Source: Flammeovirga yaeyamensis (GTDB taxonomy: Bacteria; Bacteroidota; Bacteroidia; Cytophagales; Flammeovirgaceae). Taken from it: a stretch of DNA of 64,000 bases. Within the stretch, counting starts at the first letter, position 1; each line of letters opens with the position of its first letter. Of the stretch, positions 46,507 through 54,834 are shown one piece after another. The stretch lies in contig NZ_CP076132.1 of NCBI RefSeq assembly GCF_018736045.1, positions 1 to 64,000 of the forward strand, read 5' to 3'. The position numbers were made by a program, and so were the translations under genes. The notes under the pieces are model-generated. The model was not told the origin of the DNA and made no database searches. It saw only the letters and a program-made list of their open reading frames with translations.

Positions 46507-48891
46507 ATGTACAAACTATATCTTTCGCTAGCGATCAGAAACCTGATCAAAAATTATCAAAATACCATCATCAATTTATTGGGATTGAGTTTGGGGTTGG
46601 CGAGTGCGTTGTTTGTTTTTCTGTTCTATCAATCCGAAAGTAACTTTGATAATTTTTTCGATGAGGACATTTATAGAATGAATTATGAAATGTCCGTTTC
46701 TGGTGGTAATAGTCTTTTCACACCACTTTGTTCCTATCCACACGGAGTGAATTATCAGGAAAAATTTGATAATGTAACTGACTATGCCACAGTTTATAGG
46801 CAACATAACATCTCTTATTTCTACTTTAAGAACGAAAAAATAGACAATGTTAAGGCAATTGCAGCTGAAAATAATTATTTCCAATTTTTCAATATTCCTT
46901 TATTAGAAGGAAATGAAAAAACGGTATTGAATGATAAAAAAGATGTTCTTCTTTCTGCATCTTTTGCTAAGAAATATTTCGGGAACATCCCTGTAATTGG
47001 ACAAGAAGTAGAATTTAAAAATGATACTTTCATCGTTAAAGGCATCTTTCAGGATCTTCCTATTAATAGTCATGTTCAATATGATATTATCTATTCTATT
47101 AATTCGTTGAAATCGAAGTTGCATACATTTTATCTTTGGGAAGGTGTCAATATTTTCAACTTGTATTTAAAGTTCCAGCATCAAGAAGAAATTCCATCCA
47201 CTTTAGCACAAATCAATCAACTATTATCGGTAAAGTTTAGTCCATTTGGAATTAATAATAAGGCCACTATTCAGCATATAAAAGAGATTCATTTCGATGA
47301 AAGCGGACTCAGTTATAACTATGTGAAATCACGTTCTTATGAGAGTTTTCTAATTATCATAGTAGTGGGAATTACGATACTGTCACTTGCACTTTTTAAT
47401 TTTATAGTATTATACAGTGTTCAAAAAGATAAGGAGATCACGTCGCTTACACTAATGAAAATATTTGGTGCACATCAAAAAGATTTGATTCGATCGACCT
47501 GTTTAGAAATAAGCTTATTGTTGTTAGTAGCTACAGGTATTTCCTTTATTTTCCTTTATGGAATGTTACCTTTTCTCAACGAACAATTAAATGCGGTTGT
47601 CAGCTTGAGACAGTATTTAAAGGACATAGTTATTTTCTATTTTATTATCGGTATTCTTCTAACAATTTCACTTAGTTACCTTTCTTTAAGGAGAGTAAGC
47701 AAAGTTTCTTTAGCAAAAAGTTTAAGTGGACAAACTCAACTGTTTTCATCAAAAAATAGAACTGAAAAAGGACTCTTAGTTATACAGTTTTTGATTGTGT
47801 TTTCTATCGTTTCCATAGGCATAACAATCTATCAACAATATCAACATTTACTTATTTCTGATTATGGATTTGACTACAGCAATACATTGGTTTTGAAACT
47901 CAATTCGAATGATAAAATCTCAAATCAAAAGTTGGAAAACTTTAAAGAAGAAATTAAAAAAATTGCTGATGTTGATGATATAATGCTTTCCAATGAAATG
48001 ATCGGATTAGGAGAAGGGAAAAATAGTTCAAGTATTTTTGTGATTACGGTTGGAGCATCTAAAAAAGAAGAATTAGCTAACATTTTACATGCTGATGATA
48101 ACCATCTTGATTTCTTTAATATACAGCTCAAAGAAGGAAGATTATTTGATAAAAATAAGCAGCTATCCACTCAACAATGTATCGTAAATGAAGCATTCAA
48201 AAAGTTTGATGGATGGGATGGTATAGGTACAAAAGTGGTACTTGGTGATGAAACTTTTGAGGTAGTTGGTATTCTTCAACCTTTATCAATTAATAGTTTA
48301 ATAGAAGAAACAGGCCCTCTATTATTAACGACAAGTGATGAAGATGGATGGGATAGATATTATGTAAATATCAAATACAACTCAGATAATCCTATTGGTC
48401 TTGTTGAACAATTAGAGGACTTATGGGAGCAGTACTTTCCAAATATCCGATCAGAAATTCTATTCTACGATCAGGAATTGCAACAAAACTATGCGGCTAT
48501 TCAAGGACAACAAAAAGCAGGAAGTTTCTTTGGTATTATTTCTTTACTTATAGCCACTAGTGGCTTGTGGGGAATTACACGATTCTCTGTTCTACAACGC
48601 AAAAAGGAAATGAGTATCCGCAAAGTAAACGGTGCTTCGAGGCTAGATATTTTAATGCTTTTCAATAAAGATTACCTGCAGTGGATCTTGTTGGCATTTC
48701 TCATTTCTTTACCTATTTCCCACTACTTCTGTACCCAGTGGCTATCAAATTTTCCCGATCGCATTGAGATTAACTTTTTGATTTGGGGTACACTAGCCTT
48801 TGGTATTCTTCTGATGTCGATTTCTACCATCACTTTAATCTGTTGGAAAGTAGTCAACATCAATCCATCTAAGATTTTAAGAGACTTATAG
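46507..48891 (+). CDS. FtsX/MacB-like ABC transporter permease (copy 1)
   Basis: A 794-aa permease of the large Bacteroidota FtsX type. First helix at about 20-40 (INLLGLSLGLASALFVFLF), a periplasmic MacB-PCD-like domain (about 42-270), three helices (about 278-400), a second half with another periplasmic domain and a final FtsX core with RFSVLQRKKEMSIRKVNGAS (about 698-717). It ends in NPSKILRDL, the usual C-terminus. Copy 2 starts 2 bp after its stop. The two share a 65-bp identical DNA stretch near the start but are well diverged in their middles. Confidence 0.92.
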   Translation: MYKLYLSLAIRNLIKNYQNTIINLLGLSLGLASALFVFLFYQSESNFDNFFDEDIYRMNYEMSVSGGNSLFTPLCSYPHGVNYQEKFDNVTDYATVYRQHNISYFYFKNEKIDNVKAIAAENNYFQFFNIPLLEGNEKTVLNDKKDVLLSASFAKKYFGNIPVIGQEVEFKNDTFIVKGIFQDLPINSHVQYDIIYSINSLKSKLHTFYLWEGVNIFNLYLKFQHQEEIPSTLAQINQLLSVKFSPFGINNKATIQHIKEIHFDESGLSYNYVKSRSYESFLIIIVVGITILSLALFNFIVLYSVQKDKEITSLTLMKIFGAHQKDLIRSTCLEISLLLLVATGISFIFLYGMLPFLNEQLNAVVSLRQYLKDIVIFYFIIGILLTISLSYLSLRRVSKVSLAKSLSGQTQLFSSKNRTEKGLLVIQFLIVFSIVSIGITIYQQYQHLLISDYGFDYSNTLVLKLNSNDKISNQKLENFKEEIKKIADVDDIMLSNEMIGLGEGKNSSSIFVITVGASKKEELANILHADDNHLDFFNIQLKEGRLFDKNKQLSTQQCIVNEAFKKFDGWDGIGTKVVLGDETFEVVGILQPLSINSLIEETGPLLLTTSDEDGWDRYYVNIKYNSDNPIGLVEQLEDLWEQYFPNIRSEILFYDQELQQNYAAIQGQQKAGSFFGIISLLIATSGLWGITRFSVLQRKKEMSIRKVNGASRLDILMLFNKDYLQWILLAFLISLPISHYFCTQWLSNFPDRIEINFLIWGTLAFGILLMSISTITLICWKVVNINPSKILRDL
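46543..46607 (+). repeat. 65-bp exact direct repeat, copy 1
   Basis: Bases 46543-46607 are identical to 48930-48994, including silent positions, and code for the start of the first membrane helix region in both FtsX-like genes. The rest of the two genes is far less similar, so gene conversion or a strong nucleotide-level constraint is likely. Confidence 0.9.
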
Positions 48892-48893
48892 TT

Positions 48894-51251
48894 ATGTATA
48901 ATATATATCTATCACTGGCGATCAGAAATCTGATCAAAAATTATCAAAATACCATCATCAATTTATTGGGATTGAGTTTGGGGTTGGCGAGTGCATTATT
49001 CATCTTCCTTTTCTTCCACTTAGAAACCAATTTTGATAACTTCTATAAGGACAATATTTATAGAATTACACACAAAAGGGTGTTTTATGATAACACCGCC
49101 TATTCAGCACAAGCCTATTATCCTGAAGGAGGAACGTTTTTAGATAAGATCGAAAACATCAACGAGATGTTCATGATGAGCAATCCGAGTCAGATGCCGA
49201 TTTACCTTTTGAATGAAAGACATGAAGAAGTGAATACAGCTGTGGGATCTGCAAATTATCTAAAGTTCTTTAATATAGAATTGATTAGAGGAAATGCTGA
49301 AAAAGTGCTTCAAACCAAGACGAGTGCTGTTATTTCAGAGTCGTTTTCTAAGAAAGTTTTTGGTAATAATGATCCTATTGGACAGGAATTAGAATTGTAT
49401 GGAGATAAACTGACAGTACAAGGAATTATTCCAGATCGACCTGCCAATTCCCACATACAATTTGATGTCTTATTGCCAGAAAAGTGGTTAACTGATACAA
49501 ATAATGCCTATTTAGGTTGGAATGGAGGTTGGACATTTAATGTCTACATCAAATTGTTGCATGAGGATCAGAAAGCAGAAACGATTGCTGCTATGGATAA
49601 AATACTGGATGATGTATTTGTTCAAGATTATCTAAGTATGGAGACGTCACTTCAACCTATCGAAAACATACACCTTAATAAAGGATTGGAGTACGATATT
49701 GGAAATCCAAGAAGTACAGAAAGCATGTTAATTATTATTTCTGGGGGAATGATCATTTTAGCTTTATCACTTTTAAACTTTGTGGTGTTATACACGGCAC
49801 AGAAAGATGAAGAAATCCATTCCCTAACTTTAATGAAAATCTATGGTGCACATCATAAAGATTTATGGATATCGACTTGTTTAGAGGTATTCCTGATGGT
49901 GAGTTCTGCCATTCTAATTTCCTTACTTGCTTTAAATATCGCTCTGCCGTTTCTTAATCAACAATTATTGACTAGAGTCTATTTAAGTAATTACATTTTC
50001 TATATTCTTGCGTTTTATGCCCTCATCGGAATTGCACTGACAATGGTCTTGAGTAGTTTATCTTTAAGGGGTATCAAAAAGACTTCTTTATCGAGAAGCT
50101 TAAACGGACAAACTAGTATTTTCTACTCTAAAGGATGGAGTGAAAAGATGGTTTTGGTACTTCAGTTTACCACAGTATTTATATTATCATGCATTGGTAT
50201 AACGGTATATCAACAACATCGTCATTTACTCACGAAAGACTTGGGTTTTCAACACGAAAATGTGTTTACACTAGATTTATCCACTATTGTTTCATTAGAT
50301 AAATTAGAAAATTTCAAACAGAAAATATTAAAGAAACCTGGAGTAGAAGTCGTCAGTTTCTCCTCTCAAATGATAGGGCTTGGACTTACTAGAAATGGAT
50401 TTAGAATTAGCGATAATGATAAACTTGAAATAGTACATTCTTTATATGTGAGTAACGACTTTTTGGAGACTTTTGATATTCCTCTTTTAGAGGGAGAAGA
50501 ACTTCATGAAAATAAGAAAATAAGTGATTACCAACTATTGGTAAATGAGGCATTTACTAAACTGGAAGGATGGAAAGGACTTGGTACAATTGTACATAGA
50601 AATGGAAGAGATTATGAAGTAGTTGGTATTATTCCTTCCATAAAGTTTAATTCTCTTATGTATCAAAGTGGTCCTTTAGTAATTACTACCGCTGCAAAAA
50701 TTGATGGTTGGGAATTGGATTTTATCAATGTGAGAACATCATCACCTCATCCTTATCAATTAGCCAATGAATTGAATGAAGAGTTCCAAAATGACTTTCC
50801 GGATGCCCGATCATATGTGTATTTCTATAATGATGCCATTGCGGTGAATTATCAATATATCAAAGGGCAACAACAAGCTAGCTTATTCTTTGGAGGTATT
50901 GCGTTACTTATTGCTGTTTCAGGATTATGGGGAATTACTCGTTTTTCAGTCCTCAAGCGTACAAAGGAAATGAGTATCCGAAGAGTGAATGGGGCATCAC
51001 GATTGGATGTACTGATGTTGTTCAACAGAACTTATCTGCAATGGATTACATTATCTTTTGTATTGTCTATTCCGGTGGCGTATCACTTAAGTTCAGATTG
51101 GATTTCGACCTTTCCCGAGAGAATTGATATTGACTTTATCACTTGGGGAATATTAGGCATTAGTATTTCTATTATAGCTATAGCGACCATCACTTTAATT
51201 TGTTGGAAAGTAGTAAATATTAATCCAGCGAAGGTGTTGAGAGATTTATAA
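48894..51251 (+). CDS. FtsX/MacB-like ABC transporter permease (copy 2)
   Basis: A 785-aa paralogue of the preceding permease, with the same layout: first helix at about 20-40, large periplasmic domain, three central helices (about 275-400) with TLMKIYGAHHKDLWISTCLE, second periplasmic domain and FtsX core RFSVLKRTKEMSIRRVNGAS (about 690-709), ending NPAKVLRDL. The periplasmic domains differ strongly from copy 1, which suggests distinct substrates or a heterodimer. The 2-bp gap and shared operon favour a heterodimer with a single ATPase. A hairpin terminator follows. Confidence 0.92.
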   Translation: MYNIYLSLAIRNLIKNYQNTIINLLGLSLGLASALFIFLFFHLETNFDNFYKDNIYRITHKRVFYDNTAYSAQAYYPEGGTFLDKIENINEMFMMSNPSQMPIYLLNERHEEVNTAVGSANYLKFFNIELIRGNAEKVLQTKTSAVISESFSKKVFGNNDPIGQELELYGDKLTVQGIIPDRPANSHIQFDVLLPEKWLTDTNNAYLGWNGGWTFNVYIKLLHEDQKAETIAAMDKILDDVFVQDYLSMETSLQPIENIHLNKGLEYDIGNPRSTESMLIIISGGMIILALSLLNFVVLYTAQKDEEIHSLTLMKIYGAHHKDLWISTCLEVFLMVSSAILISLLALNIALPFLNQQLLTRVYLSNYIFYILAFYALIGIALTMVLSSLSLRGIKKTSLSRSLNGQTSIFYSKGWSEKMVLVLQFTTVFILSCIGITVYQQHRHLLTKDLGFQHENVFTLDLSTIVSLDKLENFKQKILKKPGVEVVSFSSQMIGLGLTRNGFRISDNDKLEIVHSLYVSNDFLETFDIPLLEGEELHENKKISDYQLLVNEAFTKLEGWKGLGTIVHRNGRDYEVVGIIPSIKFNSLMYQSGPLVITTAAKIDGWELDFINVRTSSPHPYQLANELNEEFQNDFPDARSYVYFYNDAIAVNYQYIKGQQQASLFFGGIALLIAVSGLWGITRFSVLKRTKEMSIRRVNGASRLDVLMLFNRTYLQWITLSFVLSIPVAYHLSSDWISTFPERIDIDFITWGILGISISIIAIATITLICWKVVNINPAKVLRDL
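48930..48994 (+). repeat. 65-bp exact direct repeat, copy 2
   Basis: Identical to 46543-46607; see that entry. Distance between copies is 2387 bp, so recombination between them would fuse the two permease genes in frame. Confidence 0.9.
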
Positions 51252-51263
51252 TTTTGGATAAAA

Positions 51264-51297
51264 AAAAGTGTTGTCAACATAAAATTTGACAACACTT
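51264..51297. terminator. Bidirectional terminator after the export operon
   Basis: AAAGTGTTGTCAA (51264-51276) pairs with TTGACAACACTTT (51285-51297), a 13-bp perfect stem. A long A tract to its left gives a T run on the minus strand, so it mainly serves the lipoprotein gene 51319-51750; the permease operon also ends here. Confidence 0.85.
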
Positions 51298-51318
51298 TCT
51301 GAATAAGAAAGGCTTTGC

Positions 51319-51750
51319 TTACTCTTTTGTATACTCAATTGTAGTTGAAGTAGTAAGTCCTCTCTGATCAGTAACAGTAACTGGAATAGTTCCTTGTCCT
51401 GCCGGCAATAATAGTAATGCCGTTTCACTGATCGTTAAAGTATATTCTGTCGCTCCATAGACTTCTTGATAATTTACTCCTAAGAAATCAAATACTGGAG
51501 CTGTTGCTTCGCTTGGTTCCTTGGCTAAATCGATATCCCCGAAGTTTAAAGCCGTTAGATTAATGATGAAACTTTCAATTTTATTATCAGCTTTCGCTTT
51601 AATATTCACCGCTCCTGTAATCACTCCATTATCGATTCCTGTAACCGTAATTTCAGGTTTAGGGCCTGCTTCAGTTTCATCATCATTTGAACATGATGTG
51701 ATAAAACCGATAAATAAAAGTGCAAAGAAGTAGGTTAAAAACTTTTTCAT
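51319..51750 (-). CDS. Small lipoprotein with an Ig-like fold
   Basis: A 143-aa lipoprotein: signal peptide with lipobox GFITSC (Cys near residue 20) followed by SNDD, the acidic start common for surface-exposed Bacteroidota lipoproteins. The mature part looks like one Ig-like beta-sandwich (ITVTGIDNGVITGAVNIKAK, then TIPVTVTDQRGLTTSTTIEY). No enzymatic motif. Convergent with the export operon, with its own AT-rich promoter region at 51751-51900. Function unknown. Confidence 0.75.
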   Translation of the reverse strand: MKKFLTYFFALLFIGFITSCSNDDETEAGPKPEITVTGIDNGVITGAVNIKAKADNKIESFIINLTALNFGDIDLAKEPSEATAPVFDFLGVNYQEVYGATEYTLTISETALLLLPAGQGTIPVTVTDQRGLTTSTTIEYTKE

Positions 51751-51903
51751 AAAGGATGAATTTATGTCAGATTAGGTGACTGAACTTTTTTGAAGAATGT
51801 TTATAAAAAATAAACTTATACATATTCTCATGTATAATCAAATTTCAAGCCTTTATGTAACAGAAAGAATTTAATTATAATAGTTAGACAAATAGACGAA
51901 AAG

Positions 51904-51923
51904 CACTCAAGGATTCTTGGGTG
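51904..51923 (-). terminator. Terminator of the HipA-DUF3037 unit
   Basis: CACTCAAG (51904-51911) pairs with CTTGGGTG (51916-51923) with one wobble, 5 bp beyond the DUF3037 stop. A T run lies on the plus-strand side, and CTTTT on the minus side. Confidence 0.55.
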
Positions 51924-51928
51924 TTTTT

Positions 51929-52315
51929 TTATCTTCCAACATACTTTTCAAACAAACCCTCCAAAATATTTTCTGGATGTTCACACATTCCTGGGTGCAC
52001 CTTACCACATTGTAATAATGTAGAACGTGTTGCTGTTAACCATCGAAAACGACTTGGAATATCCTGATCACCGATCACTCCACCTTTTTTCCCTTCGCAA
52101 ACCAATTCCCATGCTTTGAGGTAATCGTACACCTCATCTATAGATATTTCTGGTGAAAATGCATTGAAGAGTGTTTCATCAATATGATATTTCATTTGGA
52201 TGTACTTCCTGTTCTTACAAAACAAGATCACACCCACATTCATAAACTCCTCTCTTTCTACTTTAGGTACAAAGCGAATGACGGCATACTCGTATACATA
52301 TTTATCCTCTTGCAT
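51929..52315 (-). CDS. DUF3037 domain protein, partner of the HipA-like kinase
   Basis: A 128-aa protein matched to DUF3037 by YEYAVIRFVPKVEREEFMNV (about 9-28) and GVILFCKNRKYIQMKY (about 29-44); the C-terminal half has a Cys-containing stretch TLLQCGKVHPGMCEHP. The family has no known activity. Its start overlaps the end of the HipA-like kinase gene by 14 bp, so the two are translated together. The same pairing is common in other bacteria to my knowledge, which suggests that they act on one another, as kinase with regulator or substrate. Confidence 0.8.
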   Translation of the reverse strand: MQEDKYVYEYAVIRFVPKVEREEFMNVGVILFCKNRKYIQMKYHIDETLFNAFSPEISIDEVYDYLKAWELVCEGKKGGVIGDQDIPSRFRWLTATRSTLLQCGKVHPGMCEHPENILEGLFEKYVGR

Positions 52316-53084
52316 CTATCGCTTCTTTAGTTAACTCGTCAATATTTTTAATTCTGATATTCAGAAATTCTTTATACACTTCTCTTCTTTGATCGGGTGT
52401 AGTTTCTCCAGTTGGGTCAATTAACCAATCATCAGGCAGCAAATGTACAATTCCTTCGATGATTTCTGGTGTTAATTTTTCTTTTAGGAATGCTTTCGCT
52501 TCTTCCAATTTTGTGGCTTTAGCTAATAACACATGATCTTTGATCATCGGGAATTTACGTTTTGCATGTTCTTCCCATCCATCCCAAGAATGATGAAAAT
52601 ACAAGCTTGCACCATGATCTATCACCCATAATGCTTTATTCCAATTCAATAAATTGGTATTTCTATGTGTGCGGTCAATATTGGTAATGATACTGTCTAA
52701 TAACACTACTTTTGATGCAGCCATAGGATCGGCAATACTTACTAAAGGGTCGTAGGTAATTGCTCCACTTAGGTAACTCATCCCTAAATTTAATCCCTCA
52801 GAAAACTTCAATAGGTCTTGAATTTCTTCATCTCCTTCCGATTTACTGAATGTATCAACGAGATGAATAAATACCAATTCAGGCATATTCAATTCGAGTT
52901 GCCTTGCTAATTCTCCTCCAATAAGCTCTGCAATTAATGCTTTTACTCCTTGTCCGGCACCTCTGAATTTTATGACATAATCGAAACCATCATCACATTC
53001 CACAATAGCAGGAAGGGAACCTCCTTCTCTTAGTGGTGTGACGTATCTCGTCATATTTACCAATCGGATTTCTTTGTTATACAT
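52302..53084 (-). CDS. HipA-like kinase family protein
   Basis: A protein kinase-like enzyme of about 260 aa, shorter than E. coli HipA (440 aa) and without the N-terminal subdomain. Motifs: RYVTPLREGGSLPAIVEC (about 11-28), YVIKFRGAGQGVKALIAELI (about 34-53, ATP-binding Lys), LDSIITNIDRTHRNTNLL (about 127-144, catalytic Asp-Arg-x-x-x-Asn) and LWVIDHGASLYFHH (about 149-162, metal-binding Asp). I chose the ATG at 53084; the frame stays open to an ATG at 53156, but those 24 residues look non-coding. No HipB-like antitoxin is next to it; instead DUF3037 overlaps by 14 bp. Substrate unknown. Confidence 0.8.
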   Translation of the reverse strand: MYNKEIRLVNMTRYVTPLREGGSLPAIVECDDGFDYVIKFRGAGQGVKALIAELIGGELARQLELNMPELVFIHLVDTFSKSEGDEEIQDLLKFSEGLNLGMSYLSGAITYDPLVSIADPMAASKVVLLDSIITNIDRTHRNTNLLNWNKALWVIDHGASLYFHHSWDGWEEHAKRKFPMIKDHVLLAKATKLEEAKAFLKEKLTPEIIEGIVHLLPDDWLIDPTGETTPDQRREVYKEFLNIRIKNIDELTKEAIDARG

Positions 53085-53244
53085 GAATGGGTTGTTTTCT
53101 GTGAAGTGATAAAAATAAGGTTTTCTACTGAAGTTGCACAAAGAATAGAAAAGCATTTCCCTTTTTCGATTGATTTATAAGAACTTCCATTCGGGTTTAA
53201 TAACAGTAATAGAATAGTTTATGTGTTAATTTTAAATGTTTAAA

Positions 53245-53291
53245 AACGGCTATTGGTATGAACTCACCTCTACCATAGCCGTTATTTTTTT
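53245..53291 (+). promoter_or_regulatory. Terminator-like hairpin in the leader of the first BCCT gene
   Basis: Bases 53245-53258 pair with 53271-53283 (AACGGCTA with TAGCCGTT, GGTA with TACC, one bulge), followed by seven T at 53285-53291, only 15 bp before the BCCT ATG. No plus-strand gene lies upstream, since the kinase gene is divergent, so it does not end a known gene. It may be an attenuator or the end of a small RNA. Confidence 0.55.
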
Positions 53292-53306
53292 ACTAAAACC
53301 TATATT

Positions 53307-54743
53307 ATGAAGTTAAACTTCAACCATTACAGTATCATCATTAGTTTTTGTATTGCTTCAATATTTATACTTTTCCCTGAAACAACTGTACAAGCATTAA
53401 ACTATCTTATCAACTCTGTATTACAAACTTGTGACCGCCTCTTATTATGGACTGTGACTTCCATTCTTATTATTTGTATTGCTATTGGTCTTTCTCCAAT
53501 TGGTCGACTAAAACTTGGTGAAGGCAAGCCAGAATTCAGTAATTTTTCTTGGGTATCCATGCTTTTTGCTGCGGGTATGGGCAGTGGACTTATCTTTTGG
53601 GGAGTGGCAGAACCTGTTTATCATTTACAATCTCCATTAAACCCTGATCAAGATCCTTATGTCGCCTTATCCATCACTAATTTTCATTGGGGATTACAGG
53701 CTTGGGGAATATATGCTTTCTCTGGTTTGATTATCGCTTGGTTTGCTTACAACAAAAACCGACAAATGGATATTTCTTCTTCCTTTGGAGTAAAAAAGGG
53801 AAATAAACTTTTTTGGGCATTAGATCTATTAGCTGTAATCACCATTCTATTTGGCGTTTCGGGTACATTAGCTAATTCTGTAGCCATTGTTCAAACTGGA
53901 TTAGTAAGACTTACTGGGATCGATTCTATTTCTGGTTTTTCTTTTAGAGTTATTTTATTGATACTGCTTTCCATTGCATTTATGCTATCATCGGTTAGTG
54001 GATTAAAAAAAGGAGTAAAAGTATTAAGCGACTTTAATGTATTACTCACCTTCGTCATTTTAGGCTTTATCTTTTACATTATTAGTCCTCTGCAGGCATT
54101 AGATGTTTTCTTTAATTCCCTCATTTCATTTGTAAAAGAACTACCAAGGTTATCAACAAGTATTCCTGATGAAGCACGAGAATGGTCACAAACTTGGACG
54201 ATTGTTTATTTCCTTTGGTGGGTTTCTTGGGCACCATTTTGTGGTTTATTTATAGCTAGAATTTCAAAAGGTAGAACAATTCGAGAATTTATCTTTAGCA
54301 TACTTTTCTATCCCACTCTTGTTACCATATTTTGGTTTGCGGTATTTGGTGGAGGTGGTCTATTCTCCGATTATCTTCCAATGTTTAAAGAAGCAATTAA
54401 TCTAGATTACACCAATGGTATATATATCTTTTTAGAGCAATTACCTCTTGGTGAGATTGTTTCTTATCTATGTATTTTCCTTTTAATTGTATTTGTAATA
54501 ACCAGTGCTGATTCTGCCATTTTTGTTACGTCTTTATTGACTAAAAATGGAACGACCACCAATAAAATTGTTTGGTCCATTATGTTGATTTTTATTTCAA
54601 TTGCTTTACTCTACGAAAATAATGTAGATCTCAATAAAGTAATTTCGACAACAGGAGCCATTCCATTTATGATAATACTATTACTTCAAGGAGTCATGTT
54701 TTTTAGATCGGTAAAGCAAGATTATAAAGAAAAGAATAAGTAA
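53307..54743 (+). CDS. BCCT-family (betaine/carnitine/choline) transporter, copy 1
   Basis: Secondary transporter for quaternary ammonium compatible solutes such as glycine betaine or choline; 478 aa with about twelve helices. Family signatures: SWVSMLFAAGMGSGLIFWGV (about 74-93, glycine-rich helix), AEPVYHL, and the Trp-rich substrate helix TWTIVYFLWWVSWAPFCGLF (about 297-316) followed by IARISKGRTIREF. A short C-terminus without a long osmosensing tail suggests no strong osmotic gating. A terminator-like hairpin sits in its leader. A paralogue lies 2.7 kb downstream. Substrate not settled. Confidence 0.93.
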   Translation: MKLNFNHYSIIISFCIASIFILFPETTVQALNYLINSVLQTCDRLLLWTVTSILIICIAIGLSPIGRLKLGEGKPEFSNFSWVSMLFAAGMGSGLIFWGVAEPVYHLQSPLNPDQDPYVALSITNFHWGLQAWGIYAFSGLIIAWFAYNKNRQMDISSSFGVKKGNKLFWALDLLAVITILFGVSGTLANSVAIVQTGLVRLTGIDSISGFSFRVILLILLSIAFMLSSVSGLKKGVKVLSDFNVLLTFVILGFIFYIISPLQALDVFFNSLISFVKELPRLSTSIPDEAREWSQTWTIVYFLWWVSWAPFCGLFIARISKGRTIREFIFSILFYPTLVTIFWFAVFGGGGLFSDYLPMFKEAINLDYTNGIYIFLEQLPLGEIVSYLCIFLLIVFVITSADSAIFVTSLLTKNGTTTNKIVWSIMLIFISIALLYENNVDLNKVISTTGAIPFMIILLLQGVMFFRSVKQDYKEKNK

Positions 54744-54748
54744 AATCG

Positions 54749-54790
54749 AAAAGGTCCACAATGTTATCAATTTCACATTGTGGACCTTTT
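54749..54790. terminator. Bidirectional terminator between BCCT copy 1 and the LRR gene
   Basis: A 15-bp perfect stem: AAAAGGTCCACAATG (54749-54763) with CATTGTGGACCTTTT (54776-54790). A and T tracts suit both convergent genes. Confidence 0.93.
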
Positions 54791-54834
54791 TAATAAGTTA
54801 CCCTAAAGATAGAAGGGAGCAATCTATTGTGTTT

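Noticed and set aside
53085-53156. N-terminal extension of the HipA-like kinase to the ATG at 53156
   Set aside because: The 24 extra residues do not look like protein of this family and the family core begins after the ATG at 53084.
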